A stretch of 17,539 bases of DNA from Ectocarpus siliculosus (GCA_000310025.1 FN648563.1:136244-153782); one strand, 5' to 3'. Counted from the first letter of the stretch, positions 1 to 10,248 are shown. Notes: generated from the sequence alone by a model not told the origin. A program made the numbers and translations.

Positions 1-553
1 ACACATAAACGTTTCCGTCAACCCCAAGTGCAATGCCCTTGTTGTCATTGTAGTGAATGTAGTGCTTGATGTTTAGATGTTTGTTATCACTCACACCCGG
101 TTGGGGGGAAAGAGCAGGGAGTGCCACGATCACGACAGCTGACGTGGGGGCTCCGCACAATGATTCTCTGGTCGTACTACCCAACGCATACCTATTGTGC
201 AGGGCACCTGAAACACCTCGTCTATAAATCCTACATACCCACTCACACGAACAAAAGATGTCAGGGATAGTTGCTACGTGTCCATGTAGACGGAAGCCAA
301 GTTTTGCCCCTTCTGTGTTCGCTGCAGGCAACATGGACGAATTAGTCGTACCTAAGCTATGGCGATTGTGTGTGCACGCTAGGTCTGAAGGATGCTGCAG
401 AATGGTGCCGGTATCAGCAGCCAGCAGTCACCAGCAGATGTGCAGTTTTAATGGAGCAGATACCACATGCTGTGTGAACCAGACCTCGGCCATAAAACAC
501 CATGTGGAAGATTTAGTCAGTGAATCACGTGCAACATGGGTGAATACGGACGC
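1..553. other. Left flank without a recognised gene
   Basis: I recognise no conserved protein, tRNA or rRNA in this stretch. The only coding-like signal is a short plus-strand open frame beginning at 258, listed separately. The stretch ends where the left tandem array begins. Confidence 0.5.
223..228 (+). promoter_or_regulatory. TATA-like box
   Basis: TATAAA lies 30 bases upstream of the ATG at 258. The spacing suits a core promoter, but a 6-base match is common by chance and no initiator or other element supports it. It matters only if the short frame at 258-563 is transcribed. Confidence 0.15.
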
Positions 554-563
554 TGGTAGGTAG
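258..563 (+). CDS. Short open frame of unknown function, doubtful
   Basis: This is a 101-codon frame starting at ATG 258. The product is rich in Cys, Ser and Val, with no signal peptide, membrane segment or domain I recognise. Its C-terminal end runs into the left tandem array, and its stop codon lies in the GGTAGGTAG stretch of the first unit, so the end of the frame is set by repeat DNA. A TATA-like box sits 30 bases upstream. That spacing is the only reason to list it. It could equally be a chance open frame or one exon of a spliced gene. Confidence 0.15.
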   Translation: MSGIVATCPCRRKPSFAPSVFAAGNMDELVVPKLWRLCVHARSEGCCRMVPVSAASSHQQMCSFNGADTTCCVNQTSAIKHHVEDLVSESRATWVNTDAGR

Positions 564-1195
564 AATTGTTGAGAAACCAATCTACCGACCACGGCCGCCA
601 CACCCTATTCATGTGTGTGGTTCCGGCATTTACACTCTATATGCATGCGTGAATCACCCGCATGGCAACAACCCTGGTAGGTAGCGGTGTTGAAAAACAG
701 ATCCACAAACAACGGCCGCCAGACAATATTCATGTGTATGGCTCCGGCATTTACACTCTGTATTCATGCGTGAATCGCCCCCACAGGAACACCTCTGGTA
801 GGTATCGCTGTTGAAAAACAAGCCCACCAACCACGGCCGCCACACATTATTCATGCGTGTGGTTCCAGCAGTCATTCTCTGTTTATTGTTGCTTGAATCG
901 CTCATGGCGACAACCCTAGTAGGTGATGTTTTTGAAAAACAAGACCACCGACGACGGACGCCACGCACTATTTATTTTTCCCTGTGGTCCCGGCATGTAC
1001 CCTCTCTTGCTGTGTGAATCGCCCCAAAGGTGACAACCTTTTGGGATGTCGCTGGTAAAAAACAAGCCCACCAACCACCGCCGCCAAACACTATATATAT
1101 GTTTCGGTTCCGGCGGTTGTACTCTTTCTGCGCGAATCGCCCAAAGGCGACAACCCTAGTAGGTAGCACTGGTCCTGTTGAAAAACAGGACCATC
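554..1195. repeat. Left tandem array, about five diverged 120-125 bp units
   Basis: The recurring phrase TTCCGGCAT (and variants) anchors units at about 625, 746, 867, 992 and 1112, giving spacings of 121, 121, 125 and 120. Each unit contains, in order, CGGCCGCC, an A/T-rich patch ending near TGTGTGG, the TTCCGGCA anchor, a GTGAATCGCC-like phrase, CAACCCT(G/A)GTAGGTAG and TGTTGAAAAACA. The same phrases in the same order and orientation occur in the 124-bp array at 16085-17539, so both belong to one repeat family. Here the units differ in length and have many substitutions, which suggests an older copy no longer being homogenised. The last unit ends in the hairpin at 1171-1192. Confidence 0.85.
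1171..1192. repeat. Perfect 9-bp hairpin with GAAA loop at the end of the left array
   Basis: GGTCCTGTT (1171-1179) pairs perfectly with AACAGGACC (1184-1192) around GAAA, a GNRA-type tetraloop. Other left-array units keep the core TGTT-GAAA-AACA with a weaker outer stem. Right-array units carry the corresponding TGTTG-CGA-CAACA. The pairing is therefore a conserved part of the unit and not a one-off palindrome. The function is unknown. Confidence 0.6.
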
Positions 1196-3700
1196 AACCC
1201 AGCAGCAGTTGGTTTTCTCTCTCCTCTGCAGATCAATCCATCGGGGTTCTCTCTCCTCGACACAGATAGATGTGGGTTTGTTCTCTTTCCACATCACCTC
1301 TCTCCACATGGCCATCCCATCGCCACACGTACCGCTCAGTGCTGCGCCCTAGATGCCACGCCTGCTGGCGCCTGGCGTCCTTGCTCTCTTCTCTGCTCGC
1401 TACTCCCGACCAGGACCCCGGGTTCTCCGTAACTACCTCATTTCTCAAGCGCAAGAGGAGGGATGCCAGGAAAGACTTAACTTGTTGTCAGCTACTGAGG
1501 CAGGCACTTCACTATTAGTAGAAGCCTTCTATGTCTCCACCTCGCTCGTTGTCTCTGCATTGCTCTTTTTCTCTCCCTCTCTGGCCCGCTGAAACTCTGT
1601 GAACACAGGACTTGAACAGAGTGGTAATATGTGCGACTCCTCTCGTTCGAGGGGGGCCCGTAGTACGCAATATGTTCCGGGTACCCCAAAGCGTCGAGAC
1701 TGGGTAACATTCAGGCGATTCAGGCGGCAAGCAAATGCTGTAACGAGCATGGGTGTACTTGTTTCTCTTCAGGTATGGGTGATTTGTTTACGGCCGGTGT
1801 GATCTTAATGCAATACGAAGATGCCCCCCTTCACTACATATATATATGCCTTGCCTGAATACCGTTCCAGGACGTTTGATATACCAATCTGCGCTCCCAC
1901 ACACAAACGCGCAAAAAAACACAGAGGACAAAAAACAGTAAACTTGTAGGTTCATCGCGTTTGCTTGCAACAGTTCACGTACAGTACGTCCGCCAAGACG
2001 TACACCCCCTCTTTCGGTGGACTGAACCCTGGCTTCAGCTCGACAAACAAAAAACAACTTTGACCCATTTAGGTTTGCGGTTGAAGTGAAACGTCATTCA
2101 GCGGAGCATCACAACCTGTTCCAACGAACTTCTTTGACTTCTTGGCAGCATATATCTCGTGGAGGAGTGATGCCCACATGGACTCACGTTATCATGTTAT
2201 ATATACTCACAAAATGGTCGTCGTCACGTGATACATTTCTTGTTACTAGTATGGGAAAAAAAAAAATAAACGGCTCGATTTTTGTATTTCTACAGCAGTC
2301 AGTATGGACCAGACGCCGACTGTACATAAAAGTCGTACGAGTGTCGACTTAGTCGTGCTGTCACAGCATCTTCCACGCACTTCTGCCAGAGCTAGTTTGT
2401 TGATTGGAGTCTTGTAGGCCGAAATACATGAGTGAGTTGAGTTCCCGGGTTGGTTGTGGAAGCAAACCTGCCTGCAAACACCGAGAAGGCGGTGTTCTAT
2501 TTCCTGCAGTATCCCGCTCAACTTTTTCTTTTTTTTGCGACGTGTGGTTGCATATTTCTTTGCCACTGCCGAAAAAGACCGCTGGATCTTTACGCAGTCC
2601 ATCTTTCGCATTTATAATTTTACACCGAACGACGTAGGACGGGTCGACCTTCATCATTGTTGTTGTTGTTGTGTCTTCACGTTAAAAACCGTTCCGATCT
2701 CTCTCTACCCAGTACTTACTTGTGGATTTTACCTGTTGGAAACTGTGGGAATCCCCACATTCCGAGAGAGCCATAGGTCGGCATCCGGCCTTTTCTTAAT
2801 GTGTACAAGCATGTATGTATGTATGCACTTTTCTTCTTGTGAAGTTTTGACGTTGCGCTTGCCATCGTCGCTGAAGTGTTTGTGTCTTCAAACCTTCTCA
2901 GCCGGCCTTCAAACTTCTTGTTGATAAGTCTCCGTGGTAACTTCTCCGCGCATGAGTCATATGCGGTTATGACCTGCGCTTTGACTTTCACGATGGGTAT
3001 TTTACCTCCCCGTCTTGCATTGATTGGTGATTACCTGCGTTATACGGAAGGATCGTTCTACGACGCAAACGTCGACGTCTCCTTTTTTTTTTGCTTTTTC
3101 CTTCGCACTCCTTCCTTGCCGCGGTTTTCACACCGACTTCGAACTTCGAACGTGGGGTGCAATTTCCTCTCTTCGTACCTTCCTCGTCGGCCTTCTCCAT
3201 CGTTATGTACATAATGTATACCTCGATTTTTCGGGTTTTCGATTCCGATAGACAAGACTACGGACTGACATGTCCCTTTCACCCCCGACGGGACCGCGCG
3301 CTCGTCGAGTGCCGAAATTCTTCTCCACTTCCATGCCTCTCCCAACACCGCCCCTTCTTCCCGCCCCTACAAATCCTCTCCCCTTCTTCTTCTTCTTTCC
3401 TTCCTCCCGGACACTCACCACCATCCGTCCTGGATGTTGACCCCCAGCCCCATTGGGGGGCGGGGGGCCAATCCTTAACCCTAGTTTTCAACTGTTCGTA
3501 AAATAGACCTCGACCGGCACATAATTCGTGACGAAGACTGCACGATAGCCGTCATAAAGGTGTTCGTTGCGAGTTGGTGAGGATTACACCCAGTCAGGAA
3601 CTTGGCGTGCCATGCGCACTTGTCGGTCCTTGTGTTGGGTTCGAACGGGTTAAGCTTGAACCTGCTAGCGAACTGGTGGCCAGGAGTGTGCAGTGGCGTC
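1196..3700. other. Gene-poor stretch with homopolymers and simple repeats
   Basis: I see no convincing gene. Open frames are all under 160 codons, overlap on both strands and have low-complexity products. The stretch holds an A11 run (2256-2266), a TTG/TGT microsatellite (about 2657-2672), a short GTAT repeat (about 2811-2824), a T10 run (3083-3092) and a long pyrimidine tract (3340-3420). TATATATA clusters near 1839 could be promoter-like but have no associated coding signal. Confidence 0.5.
3340..3420 (+). repeat. Pyrimidine-rich tract
   Basis: About 80 bases of almost unbroken C/T on the plus strand, including a CTT microsatellite around 3385-3400. Such tracts can act as splice-acceptor or promoter elements or form triplex DNA. 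No exon could be recognised on either side, so no role is assigned. A G-rich/C-rich patch follows at about 3445-3470. Confidence 0.5.
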
Positions 3701-6700
3701 ATGGAATTTGTGGGGGGGGGATATAGGAACGTCTTTCTGCTTGTCCGTTACGGTAGATCACCCCAAGTTAAATACTCACAGAAAACGGGTACGTGACACT
3801 ACTTGAAGATAGAGTAGGTGAAGATTTTTTGTGCGTTTTTTTTTTTGCGCACGCCGCACACCTTTGTTGTTATGTGAGACTGAATTCGACGGCCTTGGGT
3901 TGCCCCCAACCGCCAAAAACTTTGACGAACCGAACATGTACTCTCACAATTGAGAATTTGTCGTGATCGGATGAGCGTGGTGAGGAATTGTAGACAAATA
4001 TGCAGTCTCTTGAGCAGCGCACAATTTACGTACACAGAGCGGCAACCCACGGTTAGTTGTAGCCGCTGTACAGCACACACATCGTTTGTGGCGTGGGTAC
4101 GTGGCAGGTCAGTGTGGACCTTAGCTCAAGCACGTCTCACATACATATGTGACGGTTCAGACGTTAGGTTGCGCGCTGCGAGTTCACGAGAATCAATGGC
4201 GCTTGGTCAATCCGTGGGACATGCATGACAGCCGCGTGTGCACACCAGCACCGAAGCACAGGAGGAGCACAGGGTTAGCAGCACAGAGAACTGCTGTTGT
4301 CTCCGCAATGCAAACAGAAGCCAACGCGCTCTCAACACGTCTTGTATGTATGAGTTCTGCATGTGGTCACCCCACGATTCCAGGATTTCGTTAACCCAGC
4401 CAAACAACGCGTACGGAAGCCCGTCAAGCCTTGAAGAAGTAGACACATCATTTGCAACACTGCTTTTATGTAGCGGAGATAACTTGCCTTCCCCTTCTAC
4501 AAGTCAACAGCAGTATGCAAACGACACCGACCGCGGTTATCACGCAACACGCCGTGCCTCGCCTGTGCGTTCCAACGCGAAATGCTTATATCAGCTGTAT
4601 TTTGCATTCGTGAACTTCCTTTGACGCACCCCCCACCCAACATGACGCACGTTTACTCTCAGCAGGGGTGTGCTGTGCGCAAGCCGCTTGCTCAGCGGAG
4701 CCGTGCAGATTTGTCAAGAATATTCTTCAGACGGAACCACAATAATGTGTTGCTGTCTACACCGTACGAACGATGTAGGGAAGATGTTGTACTCGACGCC
4801 AAGCCACACCTTCTTCAGTTCAAACTCGAGACAGTCAGAGAACTGTCCATTCATTGTGGTTACCGCGTATCACCAGTACTTTCATCGTCACTCAACAGCG
4901 TGTTAGTGCCAAGCGAACCCAGTTGCCGAAAAGGCTTTTGTTCGGAATGACTGCTACTGTTCACCCGTGTCGAAGGAAACAAACGTTGGACCGTACTTGT
5001 TTCGATTTGACGTTGGATCCCCTTACTCCATGGAGCCATTTGCATCGTGGAACTCGCGGGTACGCAAGTAAGCCTGAGGACATTATGTAGGATGCTTGGG
5101 GAACGCCAAGGCGCATACATTGCGTCTTTCGTTCCCTCAGTGCGGACGGTCTCACCTTCACGAACATTTAACCACGCACGCTTTCGCCCCACTCATAGAC
5201 ATAGAATACAGTCTACTTTGCAAAGCGCTGCATCATCAATGTCGCCGTTTGTGTGCTATACCTTGCGTGTCATTCGGGCTTCAATGAGCGGGGGACCCTT
5301 TAGTTGGGGTTTAACTTGAAAGAGGGACCAAAACGTTTTACTCCAAACAGACGTCAAGACATCCGCTTTCATGTCACATTTTGATGGAGTCGCGTTTCAT
5401 GTCCTTTTGGGCCGTTTTGGGTCGGGTTGTACCCTTTGGGCATAAGTAGCTATATCGTACGTACAAAATATTCCATCCGTTGAGCTCGTGTTGTGCTCGT
5501 TTCACATCAATCAGTAGTTTTGTCGAATAGACTATGGGATATCCTTGCACTCTCATCTTTCATCTACACCCCGTTCGATCAGAGGTGGAGGTCGGGTTTC
5601 AATTCTTCTCTCTTGCTTCTTACATAGGTTTCCTTGGAGTTATATCTTTCTTGTCGAAGTTGTATATTGCAATACTGTAGTGCAGACATGAGCATCGACC
5701 GTTGCAAAAAAGCGGGTAGGCAGGTGTCTGCTAGCCTTTGTGGTGGTTTTCACGGCACTGCTCGGTGTAGATGTTGAAGTCAATCTTCGCGGTGTTGTTT
5801 TGTTTCCTCTTCCGCATGTTCTTTTCGGATCCTCCAGCATCGTGCCGTTATCTGGTTTACTGACAGTAAATACTACATATCTCCACACAAAATCTCTTTC
5901 TGTGGACAAGCCTTCGTCACCTGCACATACAGGTACCCGTGCGTTCTCAGCACGCATTACGCTGTGCTTCGTCTTTTCAGTCTCACCCGAGCACGGGCAT
6001 CAGCTTCCAAACTTCGCTGTCTTCTTATTGTCTCCCTTCACCGTCGTCCATTACTTTCGCTTGCGATGCGGGCCCCCGTGGCCGTTCAGTACCCTTGAAT
6101 AGCTTTACAGGACAGCAAGACAGGGGTACAGTAAGGTCTTCCTCAATTTTATGTGCTGCTCTTTGGCGTCAGGCGGCGTCTACTTTGGTTTTGGCTTGTT
6201 TTCGTACATCTCGTGTTCTCATACATCTCGTGCAGGAAGGAGTTGGGGTGGGAGGACTCTCTCACGGAAAATCTTGAAACATACTATGCCCTTGCTTGTT
6301 GAACGCCGTTTTGTAGCGAAGAAACCCTGCCATTCTGGAGGGGCTGGCGTCTTGTGCTTGAAAAGACCCATACAATATTTTCAACGTGTATCCACACGCC
6401 ACCACAAACAGTCGCTGTGTCTTCAATTTCGCTCGGATATGGTTCGTGTCCAAGCGAAATTGGATAGGGGTGGGTGGGTTGGGCACGTTGCATTTTGGCA
6501 GACCCGCATAAATAACGGGTCTGCTATGATCTGATGGATAGCGACTCGTTTCTTTCGGTCGAGTACCGAGGGGTCCCGGCGTAGCAACCATTGGTTTTGA
6601 TAATGTGAAACGCTCGCTACACCCGTAGTAAAAGTACCTATGCTAGACATACTTGGTACAATACCTGTTCCCAGGCCATTTTTCCACTCATTCCGCAAAC

Positions 6701-7308
6701 GTGGTCGAAAATGAGGGTGGTTAAGTCCTTCAGGCGTGCGTGTGCGCTTGATACATCACCTCCTCTCAGTTAAGGAGATGGTGCGCAGAGCTGAACAGCT
6801 TGACTCCTGTTTTTTTGTTGGAAACAGCATCTCCTTGCATCCTAGCCACGCGACGAAACTAGGACCATCAGGCATACACCGAGTCTGGTTTGAGGGGCTC
6901 TAAAAGGCGTCGCCACACTCAAATAGAATCCCAAAGTGCCTAAACGTACTACCCGGCAATAAGAAACCAAGGCAAAGTGAGAAAGAGTCGCATTTTCCTC
7001 GACAAGTTGCCTCAAAGCTGCGCTGCACTCCTGAAAACCGTCGGGTCGCCTGCCGTAGTTCTATCCGTGACCCTCAGCTTTATCGACGGGCCCGCACCTC
7101 CACTTCACCGCCATGAGGTACTGCTTGCGTTCGATACCATATTGTATCTTGACATGAGGACAGCACGGAACGAATCACCCTAACTAAATACTCGCAGAAC
7201 GTCGTCGTCGACCGTCGGTCATTTTTCTTGATAATAGACTACGGTCAACATATGAAAAGACAAATCTGCTGTTTTGTTCCGTTTTATTTGCAGTTGTGGA
7301 AGTGTAAG
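3701..7308. other. Gene-poor stretch, no recognised gene
   Basis: No frame here gives a product I recognise, and the longest are about 100-130 codons. Visible structure is a G9 run (3712-3720), a T11 run (3836-3846), and two short related patches around 3758-3785 and 7174-7201. Minus-strand frames at 5957-5640 (105 codons) and 6591-6262 (109 codons) have balanced composition and might be exons, but there is no domain, splice or promoter evidence to support them. Confidence 0.45.
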
Positions 7309-7372
7309 GAGTCTTGGCGGATATGAGTATAGTTGTTCTGTGACGGGGTTGAGTCTTTGGCGGATATGAGTA
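7309..7372 (+). repeat. Short direct repeat, two copies about 42 bp apart
   Basis: GAGTCTTGGCGGATATGAGTA (7309-7329) recurs as GAGTCTTTGGCGGATATGAGTA (7351-7372), differing by one extra T. The spacer is about 21 bases. It may be a small local duplication or a pair of protein-binding sites. No gene is adjacent. Confidence 0.6.
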
Positions 7373-7805
7373 CGGCGCCGACCATGTAAGATGCCATGCC
7401 ATTAAACCGGGAGCGTCCTCACTGCATAATGCGTCGGGGAGAACGGCAGTTCAGCACGTATACACTGGAGCACGTCTGTCAGCAGCAATAATACTGTAGT
7501 TGCGTTGAGGACATACGCATATGCCGAATCTAAGCAGTCACCAGTAGTTAGTGCAGCAATTGCTCACACAGCACAATGCGGCACAGCCGCGAATGCGTCT
7601 TAATGATATCACTCCACCCATTCCTTCAGCTTTGGCACCGCCTACATGGCGAATGCGTGTGAGTGTGTTTTGCAGAACACCAGGACCGGGAAAAGCACCC
7701 TGTGCACAGCGGTTCACGGCAGTTCACCATCATACTCCCCTGCATTCGGGGTAAATTAGGTAAAGCACCCGCGAGGGTAGTAATACCGCTTTTTATGGAA
7801 GCACA

Positions 7806-8231
7806 ATGTTGCAAGAAAAGCTGCAAACTTTTCCTGCAGCTTTTCCTCCAAACTTTGTCCATGGAACTTTTGATGCACGCTCTTTATGGGATGAAGAAAG
7901 TTTTGTGCACGGGACTGACGCAATACGGAGGCGTGGTATCATGTTATATATACAAGGTCTCCAGGCTCAGTATTACGCTGAAAGGAAGGGTGTGGGTGAA
8001 GACTGTGCACAGCATACCAAGGGCACGAAGCTGGAGAAGACGTTCACCTGCATATGGTACTGTAGTAGTGTAGAGGCTACAGCGTATATATCAGCACCGT
8101 CAATACCACAGCATGTCGTTGGCAGTATTACAGAAGAAGACAAAAACCAACTACTTGCAGTTCACGGTCTGCACGCAATGCTTGTGATGTTCGAAACCTC
8201 AAAGCACAATTGTCAAGGGAAATTGTTCTAG
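7806..8231 (+). CDS. 141-codon open frame of unknown function, doubtful
   Basis: ATG at 7806, stop at 8229-8231. The product is unrecognised: a mixed-charge protein with Cys and aromatic residues and no evident membrane segment or signal peptide. A perfect 11-bp inverted repeat (7815-7845) covers its first codons. Another frame running to 8416 overlaps its end and encodes a Lys/Gln-rich stretch that begins in a helix-like manner, which could mean one coding region broken by a frameshift. An overlapping minus-strand frame (8577-8128) is equally long. No ribosomal, promoter or splice evidence decides between them, and chance is the most likely explanation. Confidence 0.15.
   Translation: MLQEKLQTFPAAFPPNFVHGTFDARSLWDEESFVHGTDAIRRRGIMLYIQGLQAQYYAERKGVGEDCAQHTKGTKLEKTFTCIWYCSSVEATAYISAPSIPQHVVGSITEEDKNQLLAVHGLHAMLVMFETSKHNCQGKLF
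7815..7845. repeat. Perfect 11-bp inverted repeat
   Basis: GAAAAGCTGCA (7815-7825) and TGCAGCTTTTC (7835-7845) are exact reverse complements with a 9-base spacer. The sequence contains AGCT and TGCA sub-palindromes. It lies at the start of the doubtful 141-codon frame. Confidence 0.7.
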
Positions 8232-8695
8232 ATAAAAAAGCTGTGGCGTACAACAACAAACAAGCAATAAAAAAACAAACCCTGTCCAAATTCCTTCCTA
8301 CAGCAGCAGACCTACCTGTACGTTTGCAACCTTGCCTAAGACTATGTATTATGCAGACCAACAAAGAAATCCACGAAAAAGTCACGCTTTCACTCTCTAT
8401 ACCGACTAACATCTGACCAACTTCCAGGAAATATTCCACTAAATGCTTGTGGTATCCACGAAATGTGCGTAGGGGTATGACGACTATTACTTGATCTATT
8501 TGTTGTGTATATCTACCGTTCACGTGTGAAAGACAGGCAGGGGTATTATGTACTTGTAGTGGCACACCGCACAACAAACGTGCGTAAACTCTCTACCGTT
8601 CACCTGTATACGGTGGAGTGTATAGGCTACGGCAGCATCTTCAATACTACTCCTGCTGTACAGCGTCGTTGACAGAGTATTACTCTTACAGAGAC
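8041..8695 (+). repeat. Diverged direct repeat pair (about 8041-8135 and 8597-8690)
   Basis: The first copy begins CGTTCACCTGCATATGGT and the second CGTTCACCTGTATACGGT. Both continue with GTGTA-AGGCTAC-GC, then a TCAATAC phrase, an ACAGC-TCGTTG phrase and a run ending in TATTAC. Similarity is interrupted by small indels. A third partial copy, CTACCGTTCAC at 8513-8523, precedes the second copy (8593-8603) by exactly 80 bases. This indicates a family of short local duplications in non-coding DNA. Confidence 0.55.
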
Positions 8696-8962
8696 AGGGC
8701 TAGACTACGGTATTCCAGGCAAAGATACTCTCACCTGCGCAGATCCTAACTAGTCTCTGCGACATCGATTATTGTAGACAAAGACCAAGCGTTCCGTGCA
8801 ACACAAGCGAGCAAGCAGTAGTACTCCAAGCAAGCAGATGATACTTCATGATCCAGTCAGGCAGCCGGGGTCATCACTCACAGTTGCGATAGCAGATCAG
8901 TAGCGCTCAGGTCAGGTTCGTTCACAAAGGGTTTGTGCTCAGTTTCCGGACTCAAAGGTCAC

Positions 8963-8998
8963 TGACAGCTTGGGGGGCGAGATCGCTGCAAGCTGTCA
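8963..8998. repeat. Perfect 10-bp inverted repeat with 16-base loop
   Basis: TGACAGCTTG (8963-8972) and CAAGCTGTCA (8989-8998) are exact reverse complements around a G-rich loop that contains GGGGGG. It lies about 450 bases beyond the retroelement pol stop in element orientation, where a 3' LTR or its RNA-processing signals might be. The role is unknown. Confidence 0.65.
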
Positions 8999-9293
8999 TG
9001 CGGAGGAACCGTTTCATCATCGCGCGGGGAATGGTAACCAATCGGAATTCTTCCATTAGTTTCCATTATTAGCCCGAGCGACGGTTACATCTTCTCGGGA
9101 ACCTCCCCTCCGAGCACTTATGCAGTGCCCATCACAGGCACGAGCGCTCCGGACACTTGTGCCTTGCGTCACAAGTTTTCATCATCGCACTATTTAGAAC
9201 CGGTGTACGCGGCCGTCCGGAACACCCCCCCAGCATCGACCGTGGTACACGGCTATGCTAACGGGGCGGCCGCACGGTGCCCATACACGGTTC

Positions 9294-9304
9294 ATACTTA
9301 CCTG
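9294..9304 (-). promoter_or_regulatory. Consensus 5' splice donor on the element strand
   Basis: The minus strand reads CAG|GTAAGTAT, with the cut between 9302 and 9301. This is a full match to the metazoan/plant/algal donor consensus. It lies about 140 bases past the pol stop at 9446-9444, so it is in the element's 3' untranslated region or a following LTR. No acceptor was identified. It could serve a readthrough or chimeric transcript, or be fortuitous. Confidence 0.3.
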
Positions 9305-9443
9305 CCCAGCTAAAATCTGGGTCTCCCCCGCTGCGTAGACGACGGGGTACTCCTGCACATTCTTCCACTGCCGGTACACCCCCCCAGGCCGCCAGACGAC
9401 AGTCGGCGGGCTTTCGGCAGTGGTAGTAGGCCGTAGTCCAGAG

Positions 9444-9869
9444 TTAAGCGGAGAGGGATGGTCGGGCGGCAACGCCGACGCCCGTATCCATTTCGCACTT
9501 CGTGAGCTCCTCCTAATCGCCGTGCGGGTACTCCACACGCCAGTAGGAGTCGCAGTAGTCGAAGACGGTGGCCTTGAAAACCTTGAGTTGTCCGTCGGTG
9601 TCGGCAAATTCTCGACCAACTGGCGTCCCCATAGGAAAGAGCTGCAACGCTTGCTCCCTGGACGCTACTTCGCGTTCGCCCCGGGTAGGCGGTCCGGCGT
9701 GTCGTGGGGTGGCGTCCTCGCCGTGGTAGTCCTCGTAGAGCGCGTGGAAGACGTCCAGCTGAAGTGTCGAGAAGCTGTCGCCGGCCTCATCCTCAGTCAT
9801 CCAAGGCGAGAGGGCACCATCTTGGTAACGGCCTTGGTACTCCCATGTCCACGTTCGTCGTGTTACCGG
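9444..9869 (-). pseudogene. Pol C-terminal tail with Tudor-like chromatin-reader domain
   Basis: Frame reading from about 9869. After an aromatic-rich segment and an acidic stretch comes a module at 9638-9486: PVGREF, then a VFKATVFDY strand, SYWRVEYPHGD and EEL. This follows the pattern G-x-x-V-x-(K/R)-x-F ... G/A-x-V-x-x-Y ... Y-x-V-x-Y-x-x-GD-x-EEL, seen in Tudor-like domains of plant, algal and oomycete proteins and some retrotransposon integrases. A TAG at 9515-9513 sits between GD and EEL, exactly inside the motif. The frame then continues to TAA at 9446-9444. In gypsy elements a chromodomain at this place steers integration, so by analogy this tail may bind modified histones. Residue-level binding cannot be judged. 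Confidence 0.6.
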
Positions 9870-10248
9870 TACCGTATACCACCCGTCGGTCCACGAGCGT
9901 GTACAGCGGCACAGCGACGACGGAGGTGTCGGCCAGGCCAAGGTCGGACGACCACACGAGATGCGCAACCTCGTCCTCGAACGGCAGCCGGAGGTCCTGC
10001 GGTCGCACGTGGTAGGGCTTGAGCTCGGGCGCTGCCACTTTGCGTCGGCGGATCCGGCGGTCGTTGAGTTGAATCGCGAAGCTTAGGCGGTTGTGGATGA
10101 CGTTGGTGACCTTCCACGGACCGGTGTAGGGGTCGTGCGTGAGCTTCGGGTGGTGGCTGTCTCGGTGTAGCGTGTTGGCCGGTTCCTTGACGAGGACGGC
10201 GTCTCCGATGGCTGCCTTGGCTCCTGGTGACTCACGCGCTACGGGCAT
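9870..10248 (-). pseudogene. Integrase C-terminal GPY/F-like module
   Basis: The frame opens after a one-base change near 10240. It begins with a GDAVLVKEP strand (compare the usual GD-V-V motif), then HDPYTGPWKVTNVI, matching the GPY/F motif with W in the third place, and a basic stretch ending KPYHVRP. This is the usual order for the SH3-like integrase C-terminal domain of Ty3/gypsy elements, which binds DNA. Beyond it the product becomes a less conserved linker leading to the Tudor-like tail, with another frame change near 9875. Confidence 0.75.

Larger units (their letters stand above)
8417..9443. other. Non-coding stretch, including the downstream flank of the retroelement
   Basis: No frame is convincing. 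If the minus-strand retroelement keeps a 3' untranslated region and 3' LTR, they should lie here, but without a second LTR copy its limits cannot be found. A purine tract on the minus strand at 9111-9102 and a hairpin at 8963-8998 are the only candidate element-end structures. Confidence 0.4.

Noticed and set aside
2246-2924. Open frames of 98-156 codons on both strands
   Set aside because: They overlap each other on both strands and read through homopolymers and a TTG/TGT microsatellite (giving a poly-Cys stretch). Composition is low-complexity and there is no recognisable domain.
3634-3660. tRNA T-arm (GGTTCGAA)
   Set aside because: The closing G53-C61 pair is wrong and no acceptor, D or anticodon arm can be folded around it.
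5640-6698. Minus-strand spliced host gene
   Set aside because: Frames at 5957-5640, 6591-6262 and 6698-6423 have balanced composition, but no shared domain, splice pair or promoter links them.
8181-8205. tRNA T-arm (GTTCGAAAC)
   Set aside because: The stem has a mismatch and no cloverleaf can be formed upstream.
9083-9111. 3' LTR start after a polypurine tract (GGAGGGGAGG on the minus strand, then TGTAACC)
   Set aside because: The TG is 12 bases from the tract instead of adjacent, and no second LTR copy exists in the window to confirm a boundary.
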